A stretch of 64,000 nucleotides of DNA from a bacterium (lineage in GTDB: Bacteria > CAIWAD01): assembly GCA_030429345.1 (NCBI GenBank), contig JAUIFJ010000008.1:62001-126000 (forward strand), given 5' to 3'. Shown here piece after piece: positions 52,197-61,422 of this stretch. Position numbers and translations under genes: made by a program. The notes under the pieces are model-generated. The model worked only from the letters and a program-made list of their open reading frames with translations. It was not told where the DNA came from and did not search any database. Position 1 is the first letter of the stretch; each line of letters begins with the position of its first letter.

Positions 52197-52616
52197 TCAG
52201 GCCTCGAGCGCGGCGTCCATCGTGATCTCGGGGCCGGCGAGGGCCTTCGAGACCGGGCAGTTGGCCTTGGCGGCCGCGGCGGCTTCCTGGAACTCGGCGT
52301 CGGAAATGCCGGGCACGGTCGCCTTGCAGTCCAGGTGGATCTTCGTGATCGTCGGGCCGTCGCCCAGTGTCACACGGGCCACGGTGCGGATCGAAGCGAT
52401 CTCGTGTCCGCCCTTGCCCAGCACGGCGCTGAGGAACATCGAGAAGCAGCCCGCGTGAGCCGCGCCCAGCAGCTCCTCCGGATTCGCTCCGGTCTGGTCG
52501 CCGAAACGGCTGGCCCAGGTATAGGGGCCGCTCCAGGCTCCGCTTTCCAGTTCCAGCTTGCCGGCTCCGTCCTTGAGGGACCCTTTCCAGACGGCGGTGG
52601 CGCTCTTGATCGACAT
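52197..52616 (-). CDS. OsmC-family peroxiredoxin
   Basis: A 139-aa OsmC-type thiol peroxidase that reduces organic hydroperoxides. The two catalytic cysteines are C57 in LLGAAHAGCFSM and C120 in KANCPVSKAL, and the supporting Glu in NPEELLGAAHA is present. Length and layout match the OsmC rather than the Ohr subgroup. It lies 18 bases after dcd and abuts the GAF gene. Confidence 0.9.
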   Translation of the reverse strand: MSIKSATAVWKGSLKDGAGKLELESGAWSGPYTWASRFGDQTGANPEELLGAAHAGCFSMFLSAVLGKGGHEIASIRTVARVTLGDGPTITKIHLDCKATVPGISDAEFQEAAAAAKANCPVSKALAGPEITMDAALEA

Positions 52617-52634
52617 GGGGACTCCTTATGAAGG

Positions 52635-53198
52635 TTATGCGGACGGGGCCTTGTCGGGACCTTCCGCGCTGTCGGCGTCGAGGAACACCCGGCTGCCCAC
52701 GCTCTTGCGTTGGCCCTGGTACTTGCCGCGGTAGGGATTGGGCGTGCTGCGGTCCATGCGGCAGAAGACCAGCTGGCAGATGCGGCGCCCGGCCTCCAGC
52801 CGGATCGGCAGGCTGTTGGCGTTGTACAGTTCGAGCGTGATACGCCCTTCGAATCCGGGATCGACCCAGCCGGCGTTCTGGATGAACAGGCCCATGCGGC
52901 CGATGCTGCTGCGGCCCTCGACGAAGGCCGTCAGGTTGTCCGGCAGCCGGACATACTCCAGGGTCGTCGCCAGCAGGAAGCTGTGCGGAGGCAGGGTGAT
53001 GCTGTCGCCTTCGAACTCGCGGTACTCGATCTCCTCGTCCAGGCTGAGCACGTGCATGGTGTTGGCCTCGATGACGAGAAAGTGCCGCCCCAGGCGGCAG
53101 TCGACGGAGGCCGGCTGGATGCTGTGTTCGGCCAGCGGCTCGATGCCCAGCGTGTCCGCGGCGAGCATCTCCTTCAGGGTGCTGTCGGAAAGGATCAC
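52635..53198 (-). CDS. dcd: dCTP deaminase
   Basis: A 187-aa trimeric enzyme deaminating dCTP to dUTP for thymidylate synthesis. Conserved: ILSDSTLKEML at the N-terminus, IQPASVDCRLG, EGRSSIGRMGLFIQNAGWVDPG, then FEGRITLELYN with the catalytic Glu, and ICQLVFCRMD. The start is GTG at 53198, with AAGGAGG four bases upstream. It overlaps the transketolase stop (GTGA). Earlier in-frame ATGs would lie inside transketolase and give non-protein-like sequence. Confidence 0.93.
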   Translation of the reverse strand: MILSDSTLKEMLAADTLGIEPLAEHSIQPASVDCRLGRHFLVIEANTMHVLSLDEEIEYREFEGDSITLPPHSFLLATTLEYVRLPDNLTAFVEGRSSIGRMGLFIQNAGWVDPGFEGRITLELYNANSLPIRLEAGRRICQLVFCRMDRSTPNPYRGKYQGQRKSVGSRVFLDADSAEGPDKAPSA

Positions 53199-55180
53199 GC
53201 CTCCTCCTTCAGCAGCTCGCGCGCTTCCTTTTCCAGGGCGTCCACGTGGATGCCCAGTTCCCGCATGGCCACATCGCCGGGGGCGCTCAGGCCGAAGCGC
53301 TCGATGCCCAGGACGCGCCCCCGCTCGCCGACCCATTCGCGCCACAGGGCTCCGACCCCCGCCTCAATGGCGATGCGCCGCCAGCAGCCTGTGGGAAGCA
53401 CATCCTTGCGATACCCTCCGCCCTCGCGGCGGAAGCGTTCCATGGAGGGCATGCTGACCACGCGGACAGCCGGCCCCAGGCGTTCCGCGGCGGCAAGCGC
53501 CAACTGGACCTCGGAGCCGCTCGCCAGCAGGATCAGTTCCAGTTCGGCGGATTCGGGACGGATCACATAGGCGCCGTGTGTCGGCCCCCGCCTGCGCAGC
53601 GAGGCCGGGGCCGGTTCCAGGTCGGGCAGGTTCTGCCGGCTGAGCGACAGCACCGTCGGCCCTTCCCGCCTCATGAAGGCCGCGGCGACGGCGCCGGCGC
53701 TCTCCTCGGCATCGGCGGGGCGTATCACGTCCAGGCCCGGTATCAGCCGCAGGCCGCTGACCGTCTCCACCGGCTGGTGGGTCGGTCCGTCCTCGCCGAC
53801 CCCGACGCTGTCGTGCGTCAGGAAGTAGACCACCGGCAGGCCGGCCAGGGCCGCCAGGCGGATCGACGGCCGCAGGTAGTCGGCGAAGACCATGAAGGTC
53901 GCGCCGCTGGCGAGCAGGTGCCCGTCGTAGGCCATGCCGTTGAGAATCGCCCCCATGGCATGTTCGCGGATGCCGAAGCGGATGTTGCGCCCGGATGGCG
54001 TCTCACGTTCCAGGAAGCCGCCGTCCTCGATCAGGTTCTTCGTGCTGCCGTGCAGGTCGGCGCTGCCGCTGAGCAGGTGCGGCAGGCGGGTAGCCAGGGC
54101 GCTCAGCGCCTTGCCCGCCGCCGCCCGCGTGGCCTGGGGTTTGCCCGTGGCGAGGGTGCTAATGGACGCAAGCAGGTCCTCGTCGCCGGGAGCCGGATCC
54201 CGCAACAGCTCCGCCGCCGCGGCGTGTTCGTCGGCGAAAGCCTCCCAGCGGGCGTTCCAGATCTCGCGGTCCGTGCCCCGCTTCTCCTTCAGGTTGGCGA
54301 AGGCGCGGGCCACCTGGGGGTCCACGTGGAAGGTCTCTGCGGGAAGGCCCAGCCCGGCGCGCGCTTCGGCGGCGAAGGCCGTGCCGCCCTCGCCGTGCCC
54401 CTTGGCCGTTCCGGCCACCTGCGGAATGCCGCGGGCGATCTCCGTGTCGACGAGGACGAGCCAGGGCCTGCCGGTGCGGGCCTGTCTCACGCGCGCCAAT
54501 GTGTCACGAAGGGCGGCGACGTCGTGTCCGTCCACGCGGCAGACATCGAAGCCGATGGCGCGGAAGCGCGCTTCCGTGTCCTCGCTCTGGGTGGCCGAGG
54601 CAGGCGCGTCGAGCGTCACACGGTTGCTGTCGAAGAGCAGGACCAGGTCGTCCAGGCCCTGGTGGGCCGCGAAGGCGCAGGCCTCCATGGCGACGCCCTC
54701 CTGCATGCAGCCGTCACCGGCCAGGCAGAAGACCTTGTAGTCCAGCGGGGCTTCCGCATGGCGGGCCTTGAGCCAGCGCGCCGCCAGCGCCATGCCGACG
54801 GCGTTGCCGATGCCCTGCCCGAGAGGTCCCGTGGTACATTCCACGCCCGCCGTCTCGCCGAATTCCGGGTGACCGGGAGTGCGGCTGCCCAGGCGGCGAA
54901 AGGCCTTCAGGTCGTCCAGGGAAAGGTCGAAACCGGCCAGGTGCAGCCAGGCGTAGAGAAACATGCTGCCGTGTCCGGCGCTCAGCACGAAGCGGTCCCG
55001 GTTGATCCAGCGGGGGTCCGCCGGGTCCAGCCGCAAGGTGTCGCCGAAGAGAACCGCGCCCAGTTCGGCAGCGCCCAGCGGCAGTCCTAGATGTCCGGAG
55101 TTGCAGGCGCTGATGGCGTCGATCGCCAGTCCGCGCGCCGTGTCGGCCGCGCGGGCCAGCAGGGAGTCAGGCAGGAGCAT
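53195..55180 (-). CDS. tkt: transketolase
   Basis: A 661-aa thiamine-diphosphate enzyme moving two-carbon units between sugar phosphates in the pentose phosphate pathway. Seen: SGHLGLPLGAAELGAVLF, then the ThDP motif GDGCMQEGVAMEACAFAAHQG...DSN, HGEGG, the pyrimidine-domain FGIREHAMGAILNGMAYDG and THDSVGVGEDGPTHQPVE. It is full length. The ribosome site is weak (GGAAA). It is the first gene of a closely spaced minus-strand run down to the mannosidase genes. Confidence 0.95.
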   Translation of the reverse strand: MLLPDSLLARAADTARGLAIDAISACNSGHLGLPLGAAELGAVLFGDTLRLDPADPRWINRDRFVLSAGHGSMFLYAWLHLAGFDLSLDDLKAFRRLGSRTPGHPEFGETAGVECTTGPLGQGIGNAVGMALAARWLKARHAEAPLDYKVFCLAGDGCMQEGVAMEACAFAAHQGLDDLVLLFDSNRVTLDAPASATQSEDTEARFRAIGFDVCRVDGHDVAALRDTLARVRQARTGRPWLVLVDTEIARGIPQVAGTAKGHGEGGTAFAAEARAGLGLPAETFHVDPQVARAFANLKEKRGTDREIWNARWEAFADEHAAAAELLRDPAPGDEDLLASISTLATGKPQATRAAAGKALSALATRLPHLLSGSADLHGSTKNLIEDGGFLERETPSGRNIRFGIREHAMGAILNGMAYDGHLLASGATFMVFADYLRPSIRLAALAGLPVVYFLTHDSVGVGEDGPTHQPVETVSGLRLIPGLDVIRPADAEESAGAVAAAFMRREGPTVLSLSRQNLPDLEPAPASLRRRGPTHGAYVIRPESAELELILLASGSEVQLALAAAERLGPAVRVVSMPSMERFRREGGGYRKDVLPTGCWRRIAIEAGVGALWREWVGERGRVLGIERFGLSAPGDVAMRELGIHVDALEKEARELLKEEA

Positions 55181-55385
55181 GCAGGGATTTCCAAGCTAGA
55201 GGAGTTGCCGACAAGCCGCGCCAATGCGCAGGCGCGCCCGCGAGGAACGGAACGCGCGCAAGGTGGCAAAACCCTGTCTGCCATGAAATGAACAGGGCCC
55301 CCGTTCCGTCCGCGGGCGGTGGGTTCAGGCAGGGGCTGGCTGGGAAAGGAATGCGGAAGGGAGGCCCTGGCGGACCTCCGCGCGG

Positions 55386-55805
55386 TCATGCGGAGGCGGG
55401 CGGGGAGTCGCTGTTCCGTGAGCCGTCCGGAATGTAGCGCTGGACAGCATCGATCAGGTCGGGCAGCGAGTACGGCTTGACGAGGATTCCCTCGACCGCT
55501 TGCCCGTCCAGGTTCTCGCGAATCTCCTCTTCCTCCTGACCGCTGGCCACGATGACCGGCTGGGTGAAGGCCTCGCCGCGCAGACGGCGCAGCAGCTCGG
55601 AGCCGCTCATGCGGGGCAGGGTCATGTCCAGAAGGATCAGGCAGGGAGAAGGTTGTCGCACACGCAGGCAGTCCAGGGCCGAGTCTCCGCAGTCGGCCAG
55701 GTAGACCGTGTGCCCCAGCCTCTCCAGCAGGCTCTGGAGAATGCTGCGGACATCCGGATCGTCCTCGACGACCAGGATCGGCGCTGCTTTTGCATCACAG
55801 CTCAC
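55386..55805 (-). CDS. single-domain response regulator (receiver)
   Basis: A 139-aa CheY-like receiver. Acidic pocket PILVVEDDPDVR, phospho-acceptor Asp in CLILLDMTLPRMSG, Thr/Ser-equivalent in VIVASGQ and Lys in ILVKPYSLPDL. There is no output domain. GTG at 55805 is used, with a GAGG six bases upstream; another GTG two codons earlier is possible. It lies 61 bases after the Hpt gene and probably forms a phosphorelay branch with it and the hybrid kinase. It is the last gene of the minus-strand signalling cluster. Confidence 0.85.
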   Translation of the reverse strand: MSCDAKAAPILVVEDDPDVRSILQSLLERLGHTVYLADCGDSALDCLRVRQPSPCLILLDMTLPRMSGSELLRRLRGEAFTQPVIVASGQEEEEIRENLDGQAVEGILVKPYSLPDLIDAVQRYIPDGSRNSDSPPASA

Positions 55806-55866
55806 GGCCACCTCGCTCCGTCCCGTGAATCCGCCCGCATGGCGCCAGGTCCGCCGGCTCCATCCA

Positions 55867-56223
55867 TCAATCGGCAAGATAGGATGAAAAGAACTGCTCG
55901 GCACGATCGAATTCCTGGCGCAGGCGATCCAGCAGCTCGATGCCCCGGCTGAGGTCGCCCTGGCGGGCCAGGGCCTCAAGTTCGAAGGCCACTTCCCGCA
56001 CCAGGTTGGTGCCCACGTTGCTGCTCGCGCCCTTGATGGTATGGGCCTCGCGCTCGACGCGGTCCAGGTCGGAACCGTTGAGCGCCTCATCGAGCGTGTC
56101 CAAACGCTGGCGAGTATCCACGCGGTACATTTCGATCAGTTCGGCCGCGAACTCCTTGTCGCCGTCGGTCATCACTTCCAGATGATCGACGTCCACGGGG
56201 GTGGCCGCATCAAAGTCGCCCAT
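55867..56223 (-). CDS. histidine phosphotransfer (Hpt) protein
   Basis: A 118-aa four-helix protein with the phospho-histidine H61 in REAHTIKGASSNVGT. The start at 56223 follows AAGGAGG. It relays phosphate between receivers. The adjacent hybrid kinase already carries its own Hpt domain with a similar HTVKGICAGIG site, so the two Hpts may serve different receivers. The gap to the kinase stop is 29 bases. Confidence 0.87.
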   Translation of the reverse strand: MGDFDAATPVDVDHLEVMTDGDKEFAAELIEMYRVDTRQRLDTLDEALNGSDLDRVEREAHTIKGASSNVGTNLVREVAFELEALARQGDLSRGIELLDRLRQEFDRAEQFFSSYLAD

Positions 56224-56252
56224 GTTTCCTCCTTGTTCACTTGCGCCCGACT

Positions 56253-59111
56253 TCAGGCCGAAGGCTGGCGGCACTGGTCCAGGTACTGCTCCAGCTCCTG
56301 GCGCACTTCCTCGTATTCCCTGCGCAGCGAACCCAGCAGGCCGGGCGCCTCACCAAGCTGCCCCTGGCTGCCCTGCTGTTCCAGTTCGAAGGCGATTTCC
56401 CTCATGATCTGGGCGCCGATCCCGGCGCAGATCCCCTTCACCGTATGCGCTTCCAGGTGGACCACTTCCGACTCGCTCTTGCCGATGGCCTCTTCCAGGG
56501 TGTTCAGGCGGCGCTCGGCGTCGCGCAGGAAGAGCCGGATCAGTTCCTGTTCGAAGGCGACATCTCCTTCACTATCGTCGCGCAGAAGACTGAGGTCCAG
56601 TCTCACGGCGGATTCTTCGCTCTCCTCGGCTGCCGGGACCTTGGAAGAAACCGCCTCGGCCTCTCCGGAAAGGGCTTCCTGGACATCCCCGTTTTCCTGT
56701 CGGGGCAGATAGCGGTCCAACAGGGCAAAGAGAGCCCGTCGCCGGACGGGTTTTTCCAGGTAGTCGTCCATGCCGGCGGAAATGCAGCGCTCCCGATCGC
56801 CGCCGACCGCGTTGGCCGTCAAGGCGACAATGCGGGTCCACTTGCCGGCTTCTTCCTGGCGAAAGCGCCGCGTGGCGCTCAGGCCGTCGAGGCGCGGCAT
56901 CATGCAGTCCATCAGCACCAGGTCGAAGTCCTCCGCGACCATGCGCTCCAGGGCCTCCAGGCCGTCCACCGCCGTGTCCACCCGGTAGTCGCGGCGGCGC
57001 AACAGGTTCTGGATCAGGCTCAGGTTGACCGGATTGTCGTCGACAGCCAGGATCCTGTATCCCGCGTAGCCCGTCTCGACGCCCGAAGCGGGGCCGGCCG
57101 GGGGCTTCTCTTCCTTCTTCGCTTGCTGTTCTTTCGGCGGGAGAACCCGGCGCAGTCCTTCACAGGAGTGCACTCCCTCTTCCTGGAACAGGCTGGCAAG
57201 GGCCAGGCTGCGCACCGGCCGCGTGAGAATCGCCGAGAACTGCTGCAGGTCCAGCTGATCGTTCTCCGCCAGGCTGGAAGGCGCCAGCAGCACGCGCAGG
57301 GTCTCGGCAGGCAGCTCGCGCTGCAGGCGCTGGAGCTGGTCCGGACGGCAGTTGCTGAAGACTTCCCAGGAAATCAGGATCACGCGGGGCCGCCATTCGC
57401 TCCACTGGGGGTCGCGCAGCAGATGCAGGGCCGTTTCCAGATCGTCCACATCCGTCGAGTCCACTCCCAGGGCCTGCAGCCGGCAATGCACGGCCTCGCA
57501 GATCAACGGATTGTGCTCGACCAGCAGCAGCCGCTGCCCTCCCGCGACCTGGGGCAGTCCGGCCTGCAGCAGGTCGAACTGGATCTTGAAAGTGAAGATG
57601 CTTCCCGCGCCGGGCTTGCTGCGCGCCGTGATCCGTCCGCCCATCATCTCCACCAGGCGGCGGCTGATGCTCAGGCCCAGGCCCAGGCCCTCGTGACGCC
57701 GCGACAAGGAACCATCGGCCTGGACGAAGGGCTCGAAGAGCGTCGCCATCTGGTCCGGCTCCATGCCGATGCCCGTATCACGAATCTCGAAGCAGACCGT
57801 CACCTTGCCTTCGGCCTGGTGCATGCGGCTGACGCGCAGGGCCACTTCCCCCGCATCGGTGAACTTGACCGCGTTGCCGGTCAGGTTGTGCAGGATCTGC
57901 CGCAGCCGGGCCGCGTCGCCCTGCAGGCGGAAGGGCACGTCCTGCTCGATCAGGCAGACCAGTTCCAGCTTCTTGTCGTGCGCCGTCCGCATGTGCGCGT
58001 CGCAGACCGACTCCAGCAGGCTGTGCAGGTCGAAGTCGACCTGGCTCAGTTCGAAGGACTCGTTCTCCAGCCGGCTGAAGGCCAGCAGGTCGTTGATGAC
58101 TTCCAGCAGCTGGTCCACCGCGTCCTGTATACGGCCGATCAGGGTCCGCTCGCTGCCGCGCCCCGGCGACGCGTCGAGCAGTTCCAGGTTGCCGACCAGG
58201 TTGTTCAGCGGCGTGCGGATCTCGTGGCTGATCGCGGCCAGGAAGTCGTTGCGCAGGCGCCCTGCCTCCTCGACCTTCGCCTTCAGCGCGTCGAGATCGC
58301 GCCGCGAGCGCTCTCTCAGCCGCTGCCGGCTGCGGTGCAGGCGCAGCAGGGTGTGTCCCAGGTGGCGCAGTTCCGGAATGGGGTGCTCCTCCCAGCGCCG
58401 GATCTCGTCGGTCGACAGGCGGGCCACCCCCCGACCGGCCATCTCCTCCAGGGGACGGATCGCCGTTTGTCGCACAACCAGGTAGAATCCGGCGCAGAGG
58501 ACGAGCAGCAGCATGCTGCCCAGCAGGATCCACATGCGCTGGCTGCGCTCGAACTGGGCGATGCTCCTTTCGATGGAGTGCAGCTCGCGGTTCCCCGCCA
58601 GGATCAGCTTGCGGAAGCCGAAGGTATTCGCGTATACGGCGGCGATCACGGCCTCGACCAGCGCGCCGCGCAGTTCCGCGTCCTCCGTCTCCAGGGCCTG
58701 CGCCAGCGCCATGCGGATGCCGCCGTACTGCTCGTCGATGCTGCTCAGGCGGTGGCTGCGGTCGTCGGGAAGGGGCAGAAGGCCGACATCCGTGATACGC
58801 TTCCGGATCTCTCCCGCCTGGCCGGCGGCCAGGCGCAGCAGCGAGGCGTCCGGAGAGCGCCGCAGCTCCTCGACGGTCCTGTAGAGGTCCGCGATGCCGT
58901 GGTCGAGCACGGCCAGGCTACTGACCTTCTGCTGCTGCAGCAGGGCCGCATGACGCAGCTCGCCCAGGCGCCCTCCGCTCGCATGCAGGGCGAAGAAGAG
59001 GGCCAGGAAGCACAAGGCGAGAATCCCCAGCCAGAGGCGCAGGCGGAGATCGATCCTCATGCCGGTAGCCGCGGTCGAATGCCGCGCGGGATCCGCTCCC
59101 TCCAGGCTCAT
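56253..59111 (-). CDS. hybrid sensor histidine kinase with receiver and Hpt domains
   Basis: A 952-aa kinase. Two membrane helices (LRLWLGILALCFLALFFAL, about 22-40, and MWILLGSMLLLVLCAGFYLV, about 180-200) bracket a helical periplasmic sensor. The HisKA H-box is SHEIRTPLNN with H296. HATPase motifs (NAVKFTDAG, DTGIGM, GLGLSI) follow. A degenerate receiver-like domain (RLLLVEHNPLI...VILISWE) lacks the phospho-Asp. A true receiver has D735 in VLMDCMMPRLDG. A terminal Hpt domain has H889 in EAHTVKG. The layout is BarA/ArcB-like. ATG at 59111 overlaps the PilZ stop (ATGA). Confidence 0.9.
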   Translation of the reverse strand: MSLEGADPARHSTAATGMRIDLRLRLWLGILALCFLALFFALHASGGRLGELRHAALLQQQKVSSLAVLDHGIADLYRTVEELRRSPDASLLRLAAGQAGEIRKRITDVGLLPLPDDRSHRLSSIDEQYGGIRMALAQALETEDAELRGALVEAVIAAVYANTFGFRKLILAGNRELHSIERSIAQFERSQRMWILLGSMLLLVLCAGFYLVVRQTAIRPLEEMAGRGVARLSTDEIRRWEEHPIPELRHLGHTLLRLHRSRQRLRERSRRDLDALKAKVEEAGRLRNDFLAAISHEIRTPLNNLVGNLELLDASPGRGSERTLIGRIQDAVDQLLEVINDLLAFSRLENESFELSQVDFDLHSLLESVCDAHMRTAHDKKLELVCLIEQDVPFRLQGDAARLRQILHNLTGNAVKFTDAGEVALRVSRMHQAEGKVTVCFEIRDTGIGMEPDQMATLFEPFVQADGSLSRRHEGLGLGLSISRRLVEMMGGRITARSKPGAGSIFTFKIQFDLLQAGLPQVAGGQRLLLVEHNPLICEAVHCRLQALGVDSTDVDDLETALHLLRDPQWSEWRPRVILISWEVFSNCRPDQLQRLQRELPAETLRVLLAPSSLAENDQLDLQQFSAILTRPVRSLALASLFQEEGVHSCEGLRRVLPPKEQQAKKEEKPPAGPASGVETGYAGYRILAVDDNPVNLSLIQNLLRRRDYRVDTAVDGLEALERMVAEDFDLVLMDCMMPRLDGLSATRRFRQEEAGKWTRIVALTANAVGGDRERCISAGMDDYLEKPVRRRALFALLDRYLPRQENGDVQEALSGEAEAVSSKVPAAEESEESAVRLDLSLLRDDSEGDVAFEQELIRLFLRDAERRLNTLEEAIGKSESEVVHLEAHTVKGICAGIGAQIMREIAFELEQQGSQGQLGEAPGLLGSLRREYEEVRQELEQYLDQCRQPSA

Positions 59112-59479
59112 TCCCGGACCTTCAGTCCTGTGTGACGGCGGAACTCGCCCTCGACCTCCGGAAGCGAGCTCGCATTGTAGCGCACCAGGTTCTGCAGGTG
59201 CAGCAGGCTTTCCGGCCCTTCCAGGTGCTCGAAGCTCAGGGCCATGCCTTCCGCGTCGCTGCGCACGACTTTCGCGGCGGCGCGGATCGCGGCGCCGCTC
59301 TCGAGGCCCAGGTCGAAGGAGACGCGGCATTCGGTCCCTTCGGGAAGCGGCGTATCACAGCAGAGGAAGACGCCATTGAGGCTCAGGTCTCGCGTGCGGC
59401 TGCTTTCCACGCTGTTGCCGCCGTCCAGGTCGACTTCCACGTGTACGACGACACGGGTGAATTCGCGGGTGTCGGACAT
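59108..59479 (-). CDS. PilZ-domain protein (probable c-di-GMP receptor)
   Basis: A 123-aa protein. It has the RxxxR of the c-di-GMP switch (REFTR, residues 5-9) and RDLSLNGVFL, the D/N-x-S-x-x-G PilZ motif. The remaining barrel strands (ECRVSFDLGL, RAAAKVVRSDAEGMALSFEHL) fit PilZ. The C-terminal about 30 residues are an extra helix. It is coupled to the hybrid kinase by a 4-base overlap, linking cyclic di-GMP to the phosphorelay or chemosensory output. Confidence 0.88.
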   Translation of the reverse strand: MSDTREFTRVVVHVEVDLDGGNSVESSRTRDLSLNGVFLCCDTPLPEGTECRVSFDLGLESGAAIRAAAKVVRSDAEGMALSFEHLEGPESLLHLQNLVRYNASSLPEVEGEFRRHTGLKVRE

Positions 59480-59489
59480 TTTCTCCTCC

Positions 59490-60335
59490 TCAGAGTCCCG
59501 CGGGCGCGGGCACCGCTTCGCGGACGCGGTAATACATGAAGCGGCCCATGCTTTCCTGGCCGAAGCCGCGGTCCACGTTCAACACGCTTTCGCTGCTGCC
59601 CAGGACCAGCACGCCCTCGGGCCCCAGCAGGCTCTTGACGCGTCCCAGGATGCGGCGCTTGGTTTCCAGGTCGAAATAGATCAGCACGTTGCGCATCATC
59701 ACGATGTCCCAGCTTCCGTGCAGCGACCAGTTGCCGATCAGGTTCATCAGGCGGAAATCGACCATGCGGCGCAGATCGTCCTTGAGCACCCAGTGGTCGC
59801 CGACCTTGTTGAAGTGCTTGACCAGCATCATCGCCGGCAGGCCGCGGTTGACCTCCAGCTGGCTGAAGCGGCCCTCCTTGCAGCGTTCGATCATCTCGTG
59901 CGAGATGTCGGTGGCGACAAAATCGATCTGCCAGCCGGCGAGCTGCGGAAAGTGCTCCTTCAATAGCAGGGCCACGCTGAAGGGTTCCTGGCCGCTGCTC
60001 GCCGCCGCGCACCAGATGCGCAGGCGCCGGGTGGCGGCGCGCTTCTCGATCAGCTCGGGAAGGATCGCAGTCTTGAGCGCTTCGAAGGGGAACACATCTC
60101 GGAAGAAATAGGTCTCGTTGGTGGTCATCAGGTCGACCACCCGCTGCTGCATCAGTTCCACAGGCTGCGCCCGCAAGTGGGCAATGAAGTCGGACAGGGA
60201 GCCGAAGCCTTCCTGCTGGACGATCGTCGCCAGGCGCAGTTCGACCAGGTATTCCTTGTCGTCATCCAGCACGATGGCCGAGCGCTCGCGCACCAGGTCA
60301 CGGATATACTCGAAGTCCATGCGGTTCAGTGCCAT
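59490..60335 (-). CDS. cheR: chemoreceptor methyltransferase CheR
   Basis: A 281-aa S-adenosylmethionine-dependent enzyme that methylates receptor glutamates. N-terminal helical CheR_N (FEYIRDLVRERSAIVLDDDKEY) is followed by TTNETYFFRD, the SAM site IWCAAASSGQEPFSVA, ATDISHEMIERC and RNVLIYFD. All are CheR hallmarks. No TPR extension is present. It lies 13 bases after the cheB stop and 10 before the PilZ gene. Confidence 0.93.
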   Translation of the reverse strand: MALNRMDFEYIRDLVRERSAIVLDDDKEYLVELRLATIVQQEGFGSLSDFIAHLRAQPVELMQQRVVDLMTTNETYFFRDVFPFEALKTAILPELIEKRAATRRLRIWCAAASSGQEPFSVALLLKEHFPQLAGWQIDFVATDISHEMIERCKEGRFSQLEVNRGLPAMMLVKHFNKVGDHWVLKDDLRRMVDFRLMNLIGNWSLHGSWDIVMMRNVLIYFDLETKRRILGRVKSLLGPEGVLVLGSSESVLNVDRGFGQESMGRFMYYRVREAVPAPAGL

Positions 60336-60348
60336 GGGTTCATCCCGT

Positions 60349-61422
60349 TCAGATTGACAGCGACAAGCGGGTGCTCACCAGGTCGGTGACGCGCGCCGCA
60401 ATGGCGTCCAGCGGCAGGACTTCGCTGGCCAGGCCTGCCTGCACCACGGCTCCCGGCATGCCCCAGACCACGCTGCTTTCCTCGTCCTGGGCCAGCAGCC
60501 GCCCTCCCTCGCGGACCAGGGTTTCCGCCCCGCGCGCCCCGTCCTGGCCCATGCCGGTCAGCATCAGGGCCAGACAGCCCCCGCCGACCGTGCGGGCCGC
60601 CGAGCGGAAGAGCACGTCGACGGCCGGCCGGCAGGAATTCTCCGGCGGATCGTCGGTCAGGCGGATCTGCAGCCGGCCCTTGGCCTCCTGCAGTTCCATG
60701 TGGCGGTTGCCCGGCGCGATCAGCGCCTCGCCCGGCAGAAGGACCTCGCCCTCCTTCGCCTCGCGCACGGTCATGGCCACCTTGCTGTTCAGCCTCTCGG
60801 CCAGGATGCCGGTGAACATGGGCGGCATGTGCTGCACGATGGCCACAGGGACCGGCAGGTCTCCCGGCAGCGCCGAAAAGAGGCGCATCAGGGCTTCCGG
60901 GCCGCCGGTGCTGACGCCGATCACCAGCAGGCGCACGGGCGCGTTGCTCCGGGTGGCCACTCGGCGCGGCACGGGAGCGGGAGGGGCGCTTGCCGGGTTT
61001 CGCGAACTCCGGCGGGAAGCACAGAGCTGCTTGATGCGGGGCAGCAGTTCGCCGCGCACCACTCGCACAGCTTCCTGCGGATCCGCCACCTTCTCGGGCT
61101 TGGTCACGTAGTCGTTGGCCCCGTGCGACAGCGCCTCGATGGTGGCCGTCCCGCCGCGCAGGGTCAGGGTGCTGAACATGATCACCGGCAGGCGGGGCCA
61201 TTCGCGGCGCAGTTCCTTGAGCGCGGTCAGGCCGTCCATCACCGGCATTTCCACATCCAGGGTCAGCAGATCGGGCTGCAGGCTTCGCGCCAGCTCGAGG
61301 GCCTCCTGCCCGTTGCGCGCGCGTCCGCAGACTTCCACTTCCGGATCCGCTGAAAGAGCCTGCTCGATCAGGCGCCGCACGACACTGCTGTCGTCGACGA
61401 TGAGCACGCGAATTGCCTTCAT
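60349..61422 (-). CDS. cheB: chemotaxis methylesterase/deamidase CheB
   Basis: A 357-aa protein with an N-terminal receiver (phospho-acceptor D56 in LLTLDVEMPVMDG) and a C-terminal methylesterase with S171 in GVSTGGPEA, H198 in VQHMPPMFT and D294 in LTGMGQDGA. A Pro/Arg/Ser-rich linker lies at about 138-160. The start at 61422 overlaps the cheY stop (ATGA); upstream codons in frame belong to the other frame of cheY. It removes methyl groups added by CheR. Confidence 0.94.
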   Translation of the reverse strand: MKAIRVLIVDDSSVVRRLIEQALSADPEVEVCGRARNGQEALELARSLQPDLLTLDVEMPVMDGLTALKELRREWPRLPVIMFSTLTLRGGTATIEALSHGANDYVTKPEKVADPQEAVRVVRGELLPRIKQLCASRRSSRNPASAPPAPVPRRVATRSNAPVRLLVIGVSTGGPEALMRLFSALPGDLPVPVAIVQHMPPMFTGILAERLNSKVAMTVREAKEGEVLLPGEALIAPGNRHMELQEAKGRLQIRLTDDPPENSCRPAVDVLFRSAARTVGGGCLALMLTGMGQDGARGAETLVREGGRLLAQDEESSVVWGMPGAVVQAGLASEVLPLDAIAARVTDLVSTRLSLSI

